From the NCBI GenBank assembly GCA_017538995.1, contig JAFYHV010000027.1, positions 1-46,797 on the forward strand: 46,797 nt of DNA. Reading direction: 5' to 3'. Under the pieces are notes generated by a model. The model did no database searches. It was not told the origin of the DNA and saw only the letters and a program-made list of their open reading frames with translations. Position 1 is the stretch's first letter. Every line of letters starts with the position of its first letter. This DNA comes from Lachnospiraceae bacterium. Lineage in GTDB: Bacteria; Bacillota; Clostridia; Lachnospirales; Lachnospiraceae. The position numbers were made by a program, and so were the translations under genes. This document shows, piece after piece, positions 1-7,914 of the stretch.

Positions 1-504
1 AATCATGCGTCTTTTCTTTTCCGCTTTAATCATTTTTAAAATGCAGCAGATAAGAAGCGGAATGCCCATAACGATGTTTCCGTAAATGCTGTGTACCGGA
101 AGCATTGCAAAAAGAATCGCAGTCAGAAAAGCCGCAAAATTATTTTTGGTAATATGCTTTATACAGTAATACATTCCGAAGAATGCAGTCATTATAACGA
201 TAATATGCTGGATTAAAAATGCTGTGTAAACATTGAAGAGTTTGTAGAGAATTACAAAGCCCGGAGCGAAGGGCATGATGCTGACCGAAGGAATTCCGCA
301 CATCATCTGTTCGTATACGTCTGCGCCAAAATATCTGGCCGCAAACACGTAGTTAATGATGGTTTCATCGAGCTGGTCATGCACTACGAAAATGGCGCTT
401 CCGACGCCATAACGGAAAGTAAGAAATAAGACCGGTGAGAGGATTAGTATTATCGCCGGTATGCCTAAGTATTCAAATTCAAATTTCTTTAATTTCTCGC
501 TCAT
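1..504 (-). CDS. DUF6044-like polytopic membrane protein (partial)
   Basis: Minus-strand frame open from an ATG at 502-504 to the left edge of the window, 168 codons without a stop, so the C-terminus lies outside. After a short charged N-terminus comes a hydrophobic segment, then an extracytoplasmic-looking loop with the motif HDQLDE, then several more hydrophobic stretches. The HDQLD loop and layout recall the YkoS/DUF6044 family of membrane proteins, whose role is not established; a GT-C-like glycosyltransferase fold is possible because such proteins have an acidic motif in the first outer loop. No strong Shine-Dalgarno precedes the ATG, so the start is moderately sure. It is divergent from the Memo/LigB gene. 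Confidence 0.6.
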   Translation of the reverse strand, partial: MSEKLKKFEFEYLGIPAIILILSPVLFLTFRYGVGSAIFVVHDQLDETIINYVFAARYFGADVYEQMMCGIPSVSIMPFAPGFVILYKLFNVYTAFLIQHIIVIMTAFFGMYYCIKHITKNNFAAFLTAILFAMLPVHSIYGNIVMGIPLLICCILKMIKAEKKRRMI

Positions 505-533
505 AAAAAATATTTTATCAAAAGTATAAATTC

Positions 534-562
534 TTGGAAAGAATAGAATTTGGAATTATAAT
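534..562 (+). promoter_or_regulatory. Sigma-A-type promoter for the Memo/AMMECR1 pair
   Basis: TTGGAA at 534-539 and TATAAT at 557-562 with a 17-nt spacer, about 45 bases ahead of the Memo/LigB start. The match is seen directly; activity is inferred. Confidence 0.55.
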
Positions 563-610
563 TAAAGGGATATAAGTTGTTTCTTTTATGATAATTAAGA
601 GAGGGTTATT

Positions 611-1411
611 ATGTCGGTTCTGGCAGCTTTTATGGTACCGCATCCTCCGCTTATCGTGCCTGATATCGGCCAGGGGAGCGAGCGAAAGGTACAAAAAACC
701 ATAGACAGTTATGAAAGAGTGGCGCGTGAAATCGCAGAGCTTAAGCCTGATACAATCGTGATTTCAAGCCCGCATGCAGTGATGTACTATGATTATTTGC
801 AGATCTCTTCGGGGACGAGTGCTACGGGCGATTTTTCAAGATTCGGCGCACCGCAGGTTTCTTTTTCGGAAGAATATGATTATGAACTCGTAAAAGAAAT
901 AGAAAAAATATGCGTAAGCGAAGATTTTCCCGCAGGCACAAAGGGTGGAGGACATTCTGAGCTTGATCACGGAACAATGGTGCCTTTGTATTTTATCAGG
1001 AATGAATATAAGGGCGGAAAGATAGTTCGTATCGGTCTGTCAGCGCTTCCGTATGAAAAGCATTACAGATTAGGTGAAATAGTTCGGAGTGCAGCAGATT
1101 ATTTAAACCGCAGAATAGTGTTTGTGGCAAGCGGCGATTTGTCACATAAACTGCAGGAATACGGACCTTACGGCTTTGCCAAGGAAGGCCCGGAATACGA
1201 TAAAAGACTAATGGATGTATGTTCGCGTGCGGATTTCAAAGAACTCTTTAATTTCGATGAAGATTTCTGTGAGCGTGCCGCAGAGTGCGGACATCGTTCG
1301 TTCTTAATTATGGCAGGTGCTTTAGACGGTATGACTGTCTGGCCGACTGTGTATTCGCACGAGGATGTTACGGGCGTCGGATACGGAATCTGCAGTTTTT
1401 ATCCGGAGTAA
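611..1411 (+). CDS. Memo/LigB-type protein (AmmeMemoRadiSam family, extradiol dioxygenase fold)
   Basis: A 266-residue protein of the class III extradiol dioxygenase/Memo superfamily. Visible family motifs are PHPP (H11), SPH (H55), GGGHSELDHG (H115, D119, H120) and GDLSH (H179), the positions that form the metal or active-site pocket. In many Clostridia this domain is fused to AMMECR1 in one polypeptide of about 460 residues and accompanied by a radical SAM protein (AmmeMemoRadiSam system). Here it is a separate gene, 12 bases upstream of the AMMECR1 gene, and no radical SAM partner is nearby. The biochemical role of the system is not settled. The start ATG is preceded by GAGAGGG. Confidence 0.85.
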   Translation: MSVLAAFMVPHPPLIVPDIGQGSERKVQKTIDSYERVAREIAELKPDTIVISSPHAVMYYDYLQISSGTSATGDFSRFGAPQVSFSEEYDYELVKEIEKICVSEDFPAGTKGGGHSELDHGTMVPLYFIRNEYKGGKIVRIGLSALPYEKHYRLGEIVRSAADYLNRRIVFVASGDLSHKLQEYGPYGFAKEGPEYDKRLMDVCSRADFKELFNFDEDFCERAAECGHRSFLIMAGALDGMTVWPTVYSHEDVTGVGYGICSFYPE

Positions 1412-1423
1412 GGAGGGTAAAAA

Positions 1424-1933
1424 ATGGATGAGTATGTAAGTCTTGCGAAAAAGACGATTGAATCATATATAAAAGACGGAGTCACAATTCCGCTTCCCAA
1501 AGATTTGCCTTCGGAAATGACTGAAAAAAGAGCAGGAGCTTTCGTTTCCCTTCATAAAGACGGAGAACTTCGCGGCTGTATCGGAACAATCCTTGCAACT
1601 ACGGACTGCGTTGGTGAAGAAATCATTCAGAATGCAATCAGCGCATCAACCCGCGACCCGAGATTTTATCCCGTACGCGAGGACGAACTGCCTCTTTTGG
1701 ATATTTCCGTAGATGTGCTCGGTGAGCCCGAGGACATTTCATCCCCTGACGAACTGGATGTAAAAAGATACGGAGTCATCGTAACCAATGGTTACAGGAG
1801 AGGGCTTCTTTTACCCGATCTTGACGGAGTGGACACCGTCGAAGACCAGATTTATATAGCCAAAAGAAAAGCCGGTATTATGCCGGACGAAGAAGTTAAA
1901 CTTCAGAGATTTGAAGTCATAAGACACCACTAA
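1424..1933 (+). CDS. AMMECR1-domain protein (AmmeMemoRadiSam system protein A)
   Basis: A 169-residue protein made only of the AMMECR1 domain. The diagnostic LRGCIG motif is at residues 49-54 (C52), followed by the conserved region with STRDPRFYPV. An excellent ribosome site (AAGGAGGG) lies 8 bases before the ATG, and the gene follows the Memo/LigB gene by 12 bases, so the two are an operon. The function is unknown; the partner domains suggest a redox or radical-chemistry-linked modification. A hairpin terminator follows at once. Confidence 0.88.
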   Translation: MDEYVSLAKKTIESYIKDGVTIPLPKDLPSEMTEKRAGAFVSLHKDGELRGCIGTILATTDCVGEEIIQNAISASTRDPRFYPVREDELPLLDISVDVLGEPEDISSPDELDVKRYGVIVTNGYRRGLLLPDLDGVDTVEDQIYIAKRKAGIMPDEEVKLQRFEVIRHH

Positions 1934-1971
1934 AAAATCGCCTGCAAAAAACTGCAGGCGATAATTTTTTT
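1934..1971. terminator. Bidirectional intrinsic terminator
   Basis: A 9-bp stem (1938-1946 with 1953-1961, loop AAAAAC), followed by a T-run at 1965-1971 and preceded by an A-run, so it can end both the AMMECR1 operon and the convergent rubredoxin gene. Confidence 0.85.
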
Positions 1972-1973
1972 AA

Positions 1974-2129
1974 TTATTCTTTCTCAAAAGCATCTTTGCC
2001 GATACCGCAGATGGGGCAAACCCAGTCATCAGGAATATCTTCAAAAGCTGTTCCGGGAGCGATACCTGAATCGGGATCTCCGATTTCGGGATCATAAACA
2101 TAGCCACAGGGGCATGCGTACTTATCCAT
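1974..2129 (-). CDS. Rubredoxin with C-x-C N-terminal knuckle
   Basis: A 51-residue rubredoxin: small one-electron iron carrier, Fe bound by four cysteines. The family core GYVYDP, DPD-GI-PGT and DDWVCPICG is clear. The first metal knuckle reads Y-A-C6-P-C8-G, one residue shorter than the usual C-x-x-C-G, while the second (C38, C41) is normal. It is preceded by a perfect AAGGAG ribosome site and is divergent from the flavodiiron gene, whose own C-terminal rubredoxin domain has two normal knuckles. It probably feeds electrons to oxygen/NO detoxification enzymes (inference). The gene is too short for routine ORF cut-offs. Confidence 0.93.
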   Translation of the reverse strand: MDKYACPCGYVYDPEIGDPDSGIAPGTAFEDIPDDWVCPICGIGKDAFEKE

Positions 2130-2177
2130 AGTGTAATCTCCTTTCCAATACAATATAAATATTATACTATATCTTAC

Positions 2178-2206
2178 TTAACAAAGGAAGTGAAATAAAG
2201 TATAAT
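2178..2206 (+). promoter_or_regulatory. Sigma-A-type promoter of the flavodiiron operon
   Basis: TTAACA at 2178-2183, a 17-nt spacer, TATAAT at 2201-2206. A TATAAT on the opposite strand (2161-2166) could serve the rubredoxin gene, giving back-to-back promoters. Confidence 0.65.
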
Positions 2207-2250
2207 TAAATGGTCTGTAAACAAATAAAAAATCAAGGCGGGAGGGTAAT

Positions 2251-4047
2251 ATGACAGTAACAAACGATATTAAATATGTTGGCGTGAATGACCACGCAAT
2301 AGACCTTTTTGAAGGACAGTACGACGTTCCAAACGGCATGGCTTACAATTCATATGTAATCATGGATGAGAAGATCGCCGTTATGGATACAGTAGATAAA
2401 AATTTTACACACGAATGGCTTGATAATCTGGCAAATGCATTAAACGGCAGAAAGCCCGATTACCTTGTGGTTCAGCATATGGAGCCCGACCATTCCGCAA
2501 ATATAGTTAATTTTACGAAGACTTATCCCGAAGCAACCATCGTTTCTTCCGCTAAGGCTTTTACGATGATGAAGAATTTCTTCGGAAAAGATTTTGAAGA
2601 CAACAGAATCGTTGTGGCAGAAGGCGATACACTTTCACTTGGAAAGCATACTCTTAACTTCGTGGCTGCACCCATGGTTCACTGGCCTGAAGTTATCATG
2701 ACTTACGATTCCTGTGACAAGGTTCTTTTCTCCGCTGACGGCTTCGGCAAATTCGGCGCACTTGACGTTGAAGAAGACTGGGCCTGCGAAGCAAGACGTT
2801 ACTATTTCGGTATCGTCGGAAAATACGGCGCACAGGTTCAGGCAGTGCTTAAAAAGGCAGCAGGACTTGATATTCAGATTATCTGCCCTCTTCACGGTCC
2901 CGTATTAAGCGAAAACTTAGGTTATTATCTTAACCTTTACAATATCTGGTCATCCTACGGTGTTGAAAGCGACGGTATCGTTATTGCTTACACATCTGTT
3001 TACGGTCATACCAAGAAAGCTGTTGAACTTCTTGCAGACAAGTTGAAAGCCAACGGCTGTCCGAAGGTTGCTGTTACAGACCTTGCAAGAGACGATATGG
3101 CAGAGGCTGTTGAAGATGCGTTCAGATACGGCAAAATCGTTCTCGCTACAACCACATACAATGCTGAGATCTTCCCTTTTATGAGAGAGTTTATCAACCA
3201 TCTTGTTGAAAGAGGATTCAAGAATAAAACAGTCGGACTTATCGAAAACGGTTCATGGGCACCTCTTGCTGCAAAGACCATGAAGGGAATGTTGGAAGGC
3301 TGCAAGAATCTTACATTTACCGATACTACCGTTAAGATTCTCTCCGCATTAAACGATGAGAGCAAGGCACAGATTGAGGCACTCGCTGACGAACTTTGCA
3401 TGGATTACAAGGCACAGAAGAGCGAGACTGCCAACAAGAACGATCTGACAGCACTCTTTAAGATCGGTTACGGCCTTTATGTTGTCACATCAAACGACGG
3501 CAAGAAGGATAACGGACTTATAGTTAATACAATTTCACAGGTTACCAGCTCACCCAACCGTGTGGCTGTATGCATCAACAAAGACAATTATTCACATCAT
3601 GTCATCAAGCAGACAGGCATTATGAACGTTAACTGTCTTTCGGTTGAGGCACCTTTCTCGGTATTCGAATGCTTCGGCTTCAGAAGCGGCAGAACCGTGG
3701 ATAAATTCGAAAACGAAAAAGACAATCTTCTTCGTTCCGACAACGGACTGGTATTCCTTTCAAAATACATCAACGCATTTATGTCGCTTAAGGTTGAACA
3801 GTATGTTGACCTCGACACTCACGGTATGTTTATCTGTACCGTAACCGAGGCCAGAGTTCTTTCCGACAAGGAAACCATGACATATACATATTATCAGGCA
3901 AACGTAAAACCCAAGCCCGAGACAGAAGGCAAGAAGGGTTATGTATGTAAGGTCTGCGGATATGTTTACGAAGGCGACGAACTTCCCGAAGATTTTGTAT
4001 GTCCTCTCTGCAAACACGGAGCGGCTGATTTTGAACCCATCGCATGA
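2251..4047 (+). CDS. Flavodiiron protein fused to flavin reductase and rubredoxin domains
   Basis: A 598-residue, cytoplasmic multidomain enzyme that reduces O2 (to water) and/or NO in anaerobes. Order: metallo-beta-lactamase-like diiron domain (about 1-240) with H76-x-E78-x-D80-H81, H144, D163 and H215 as diiron ligands; flavodoxin domain (about 243-385, FMN loop YTSVYGHT); flavin-reductase-like domain (about 400-545); C-terminal rubredoxin (C566, C569, C584, C587). The fusion makes it largely self-sufficient for electron delivery from NAD(P)H through flavin and rubredoxin (inference from the domains). GGGAGGG precedes the ATG. Its TGA overlaps the ATG of the next gene (ATGA), so it is coupled to the sugar-sensing operon downstream. 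Confidence 0.93.
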   Translation: MTVTNDIKYVGVNDHAIDLFEGQYDVPNGMAYNSYVIMDEKIAVMDTVDKNFTHEWLDNLANALNGRKPDYLVVQHMEPDHSANIVNFTKTYPEATIVSSAKAFTMMKNFFGKDFEDNRIVVAEGDTLSLGKHTLNFVAAPMVHWPEVIMTYDSCDKVLFSADGFGKFGALDVEEDWACEARRYYFGIVGKYGAQVQAVLKKAAGLDIQIICPLHGPVLSENLGYYLNLYNIWSSYGVESDGIVIAYTSVYGHTKKAVELLADKLKANGCPKVAVTDLARDDMAEAVEDAFRYGKIVLATTTYNAEIFPFMREFINHLVERGFKNKTVGLIENGSWAPLAAKTMKGMLEGCKNLTFTDTTVKILSALNDESKAQIEALADELCMDYKAQKSETANKNDLTALFKIGYGLYVVTSNDGKKDNGLIVNTISQVTSSPNRVAVCINKDNYSHHVIKQTGIMNVNCLSVEAPFSVFECFGFRSGRTVDKFENEKDNLLRSDNGLVFLSKYINAFMSLKVEQYVDLDTHGMFICTVTEARVLSDKETMTYTYYQANVKPKPETEGKKGYVCKVCGYVYEGDELPEDFVCPLCKHGAADFEPIA

Positions 4048-5324
4048 AAAAAGCCATAATTAAAAACCTGATAATTCTTTTATTGATGCCAATAGCAGGA
4101 TTAATACTCCTGCTTTTGGTTCATTTGCTTCCGACTTCAAAAATCACGGCAAATGTCAATTCATCAGCAGAATCAATCAAGGACGAGTGTACGGACGAAC
4201 TTATAATTGACGATTATCATGCGACATTAATCGGTAATTTCACCGATTGTCTCATGCTTCAGCTTTCAATTTACGACGGAGAGCATTCGGCTTTTGATCA
4301 GGCGCTTAATTTATACAGAAACGAAGTGGGCAACGAAGAAGAGTGGTGTCCCGGATTGTCTCTTACGGACTATTTAAACGGTGCAACGACAAATCTCGAA
4401 GTTCCTTATCCGAGATACTGGCACGGCTATCTGGTTTTTTTAAAACCGCTTCTTTTAGTTACCTCGCTTAATTCGGTAAGACTTTTAAATGCAGGTCTGC
4501 AAATGATTCTTTTAGCAGCTTCTTTAATTCTTTTTTCTAAAAAAGGTCAGTCGAAGCTTGCGTTTTCTTTTGCGGTATCTCTCCCTTTTATGTTTTTCTT
4601 TTCATCCTTCGCATCCCTTTCTTTAAGCATCTGTATGTACATCATGCTTATTGAAATGCTTCTGATAGCGTTCTTTAACGAAAAACTGACAGAGAACGAA
4701 GGATATATGACATTCTTTTTAGTTGCAGGCTGTGCGACCGCGTATTTTGATTTCCTGACATATCCGCTTGTAACTCTTGCATTTCCGCTTATCGCAGTGC
4801 TTGCACTTACGGAAGAAGAAACAAAGAAAGCATATTTATCAGTTTTAAAATATACGTTAACCTGGGGCATCGGATATGTATTTATGTGGGCATCAAAATG
4901 GATTATCGCCCTCATATTTACCGGTCAGAATACTTTATCAGATGCATTTAAAACCATCTCTGCAAGAACTTCGTCCGCAACGGATGGTGGCAGAATCGCA
5001 GGATATATAAAAGTAATTAAATACAATATTTCTCCTTTTATGAACAGAGCTTTTGCATTGCTGATGCTTCTTATAATCGTTACGGTAATTGTTCTGATCA
5101 TAAAAAAAGGACTCAAAAAACACTTTGACGGATTCGCACAGAGAATTCCCGTTATTATAATCGGTTTAATACCTTTTGTATGGTGGTTTGTGGCTGCAAA
5201 TCACTCGTACGAACATTCTGCTTTTACCTGCAGAAATTTTGCAATCTTTGTATTCGCAATTGTTTTTGCATTCATAAAAGATGCAGCCCTCACAGATAAA
5301 AAGGAAGGCGACAGCACTAAGTAA
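4044..5324 (+). CDS. Polytopic membrane protein of unknown function
   Basis: A 426-residue integral membrane protein: N-terminal hydrophobic helix (about 9-29), an outer loop of about 100 residues with the motif PYPRYWHGYLVFLKPLL at its end, then about eight further hydrophobic segments, one containing YFDFLTYPLVTL. The layout resembles GT-C-type membrane glycosyltransferases or polymerases, but no catalytic motif is certain, so no function is assigned. It overlaps the flavodiiron gene by ATGA and shares TAATG with the following sensor gene, so it is translationally coupled on both sides. Confidence 0.7.
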   Translation: MKKAIIKNLIILLLMPIAGLILLLLVHLLPTSKITANVNSSAESIKDECTDELIIDDYHATLIGNFTDCLMLQLSIYDGEHSAFDQALNLYRNEVGNEEEWCPGLSLTDYLNGATTNLEVPYPRYWHGYLVFLKPLLLVTSLNSVRLLNAGLQMILLAASLILFSKKGQSKLAFSFAVSLPFMFFFSSFASLSLSICMYIMLIEMLLIAFFNEKLTENEGYMTFFLVAGCATAYFDFLTYPLVTLAFPLIAVLALTEEETKKAYLSVLKYTLTWGIGYVFMWASKWIIALIFTGQNTLSDAFKTISARTSSATDGGRIAGYIKVIKYNISPFMNRAFALLMLLIIVTVIVLIIKKGLKKHFDGFAQRIPVIIIGLIPFVWWFVAANHSYEHSAFTCRNFAIFVFAIVFAFIKDAALTDKKEGDSTK

Positions 5325-6418
5325 TGAAGAAGAAAAGAATTTCAACCAGAAATTTAGTTCTCGTTTATTCGGTCATGATTCTTATAGTGGCCGTCATTTT
5401 TGTTGCCGTTGCTTTTTACTTTTCACGTACCATAAGAGCCGCCAGACATGCGGGCGACACCTACAGTGCCGTAAGCAGTTCGGATGTTAATTTCAGCAAA
5501 TACTATGTAATGATTTCGTCCGACAGAGAGCTTGATTTCTGGAAATCGGTTTACAAGGGCGCATACGAGGAAGGCATCAAAAAAGGCGTATGTGTAGAAA
5601 TGATGGGTGAGAATCTGTCGGAGGATTACAGTAATACGGAACTCATGGAAATTGCAATCGCATCTAAAGTGGACGGTATAATCGTCCATGCTGATGAGAG
5701 CATAGAAATGAGAGATCTGATAAATGAAGCGGTTTATGAAGGCATTCCCGTCGTTACCGTTTACGGCGACAGCGCAAATTCGCTTCGATGCTGTTATGTC
5801 GGTGTCGGAAGTTATAATCTCGGACGTGAGTACGGCAAGCAGATTGTAAAAATCGCGAGAGAGTACGAACTTTCCAAAACCACAGCTTCAACTCATATGA
5901 ATGACACCTTAAAGGTTGTCGCACTCGTTAACTCTTATTCGGACAACAACAACCAGTCCCTTGTATGGTCCGGTATTCAGAATGTTGTTTCCACCGAAAA
6001 CAATTCCGAGATTCAGATTGAATTATCCCAGGCTTATGTGGATAACAGAAATACATTTACCACCGAAGAATCCATTCGTGATATTTTCAGATCGCAGGAA
6101 ACTCCCGACGTTATTGTCTGCCTTAACGAAACAGATACCAACTGCGTATACCAGTCGCTCGTAGACTACAACAAGGTAGGTAAATCGGCCATTTTAGGAT
6201 ATTACGATTCCGAGTCGATTTTAAAAGGTATTTCCAGAAGCGTCATTTACTCGACTATTTCGGTTGATACTTATCAGATGGGTGTTTACTGTGTAGACGC
6301 CATAAAAGAATATGAAGAATACGGCTACACCAGCCAGTACATGCTTACGGACGTAACTCTTATCGACAAGAGCAACGTATCGGATTACTTAAGCGAAAAC
6401 GAGGAGGTGACTGAATGA
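5324..6418 (+). CDS. Membrane-anchored sugar-binding sensor protein (XylFII-like)
   Basis: A 364-residue protein with one N-terminal transmembrane anchor (about 10-34, no lipobox cysteine) and an extracytoplasmic periplasmic-binding-protein type 1 domain (Peripla_BP_4-like) with KVDGIIVHAD and the effector-fold segments. It does not look like a freely released binding protein; the anchor and its position directly before a LytS-type kinase (4-bp ATGA overlap) and a YesN regulator match the XylFII-LytS-YesN system described in Clostridium beijerinckii, where XylFII presents sugar to the kinase. The ligand here is inferred to be a pentose or other monosaccharide, not shown by sequence. It shares TAATG with the preceding membrane protein gene. 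Confidence 0.82.
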   Translation: MKKKRISTRNLVLVYSVMILIVAVIFVAVAFYFSRTIRAARHAGDTYSAVSSSDVNFSKYYVMISSDRELDFWKSVYKGAYEEGIKKGVCVEMMGENLSEDYSNTELMEIAIASKVDGIIVHADESIEMRDLINEAVYEGIPVVTVYGDSANSLRCCYVGVGSYNLGREYGKQIVKIAREYELSKTTASTHMNDTLKVVALVNSYSDNNNQSLVWSGIQNVVSTENNSEIQIELSQAYVDNRNTFTTEESIRDIFRSQETPDVIVCLNETDTNCVYQSLVDYNKVGKSAILGYYDSESILKGISRSVIYSTISVDTYQMGVYCVDAIKEYEEYGYTSQYMLTDVTLIDKSNVSDYLSENEEVTE

Positions 6419-7914
6419 GAGAAAAGTCTACCAAACCCGCCAATTCGCTGCAGCTTAAGTTAAGTATTATCTTCATTATGGCGAGTATCCTTATCTTTAT
6501 CGTTAACACCATGCTTATATTCGGTATCAATACGATGACCAGGGAAATGGACTCGGTTTACCGTGACAACTTAAAGCTGAACGAACTCGCCGAAGCACTT
6601 GCTTCTGTCCAGAGCAATATGACCGATTATCTTAATACAAAGACCTCGGATTCGCTTGAAAGATACTATAAGAGTGAGCAGGATTATTACAAACTTGTAT
6701 ATGAATTAAACAATTCTGTTACCGGCGATACATATGACCTGATGGAAAAGAACATCAGAAATATGTCGAACGAATATATTCAGACCACGGGTTATGCCAT
6801 CGAGGCAAAGCGAGGCAGAAACGTAGAAAGATACTCTGCCGAATTTGACAAAGCGAGCAGACTTTACAATTATATAAATACCTACATCAACAGTCTTAAC
6901 AACGAAAGATTTAAGAGTAACTCTTCGAACTACTCCGAACTGCTTTCCGCCTTCAGAATTTTCGAAACCATTTCGATTATTATGATGGTTGCGGCACTGC
7001 TCGGAAGTTCGGTTTTCGTTATCGGTTTTACGAGTTCTATTATCGATCCTATCAGAAAGCTTGCAAAATCTGCGGATGAAGTGGCTAAAGGTAATTTTGA
7101 AATTGAAACTCTCGAAATCAGAACAAACGATGAAATCGGTGTCGTTACCAAAGCCTTCAACAAGATGGTTGCAAGTATCAAAGATTATATCGAGCAGATA
7201 AAAGAGAATATGGAACATGAGCGAAAGATGCAGGAGAAGGAGTTAAGGATTGAATCCACCCTAAAAGAAGCACAGCTTAAATACCTGCAGACACAGATTA
7301 ACCCTCATTTCCTTTTCAATACTCTTAATGCCGGCGCGCAGCTTGCGATGATGGAAGAAGCGGAAAAGACTTACGATTATATTCAGAACACCGCGGAATT
7401 CTTCAGATACAATGTACGTGAAGGAAATACCACGGTTAAATTAGCCGATGAAATAAGCCTTATCGACCATTACATTTATATTTTAAATGTACGTTTCTCA
7501 GGAGATATCAAATATGAAAAAGATATCGACGAAAGCCTGACAGATATCCTTATGCCCAGCATGATTCTTCAGCCTATAGTTGAAAACTCCGTCAACCACG
7601 GCATAAAAGAAATGGAAGGCAAAGGCAAAATCGCTCTTCGCGTTTATGGTGAAGACGATAATGTCTTTATAAGCGTTAAAGACAACGGTATCGGTATGAC
7701 ACAGGAAATGATAGACAAGGTTTTAAGCGGAGAACTTACCGAAGAAGAAAAGGCAGCACCCGTCGGAGCTCACGGTATCGGAATGGATAACGTCATCAAG
7801 AGACTCAGACTTTTTACCGACAGGGAAGACAGCGTATCCATCCAAAGTGAAGGCGAAGGCAAGGGTACGGAAGTTATTATAAAACTGACCAACGGAGGCA
7901 GTGAGAATGTATAA
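6415..7914 (+). CDS. LytS/YesM-type sensor histidine kinase
   Basis: A 499-residue membrane kinase. TM1 about 17-38, an outer sensor region of about 145 residues, TM2 about 184-209, a HAMP linker (about 208-262), the His_kinase (PF06580) motif QINPHFLFNTLN with phospho-acceptor H298, and a GHKL ATPase domain with N-box ENSVNHGIKE and G-box DNGIGM. It should phosphorylate the adjacent YesN regulator in response to ligand held by the anchored sugar-binding protein. It overlaps the sensor gene by 4 bp, and the response regulator start lies inside its last codons. Confidence 0.92.
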   Translation: MREKSTKPANSLQLKLSIIFIMASILIFIVNTMLIFGINTMTREMDSVYRDNLKLNELAEALASVQSNMTDYLNTKTSDSLERYYKSEQDYYKLVYELNNSVTGDTYDLMEKNIRNMSNEYIQTTGYAIEAKRGRNVERYSAEFDKASRLYNYINTYINSLNNERFKSNSSNYSELLSAFRIFETISIIMMVAALLGSSVFVIGFTSSIIDPIRKLAKSADEVAKGNFEIETLEIRTNDEIGVVTKAFNKMVASIKDYIEQIKENMEHERKMQEKELRIESTLKEAQLKYLQTQINPHFLFNTLNAGAQLAMMEEAEKTYDYIQNTAEFFRYNVREGNTTVKLADEISLIDHYIYILNVRFSGDIKYEKDIDESLTDILMPSMILQPIVENSVNHGIKEMEGKGKIALRVYGEDDNVFISVKDNGIGMTQEMIDKVLSGELTEEEKAAPVGAHGIGMDNVIKRLRLFTDREDSVSIQSEGEGKGTEVIIKLTNGGSENV

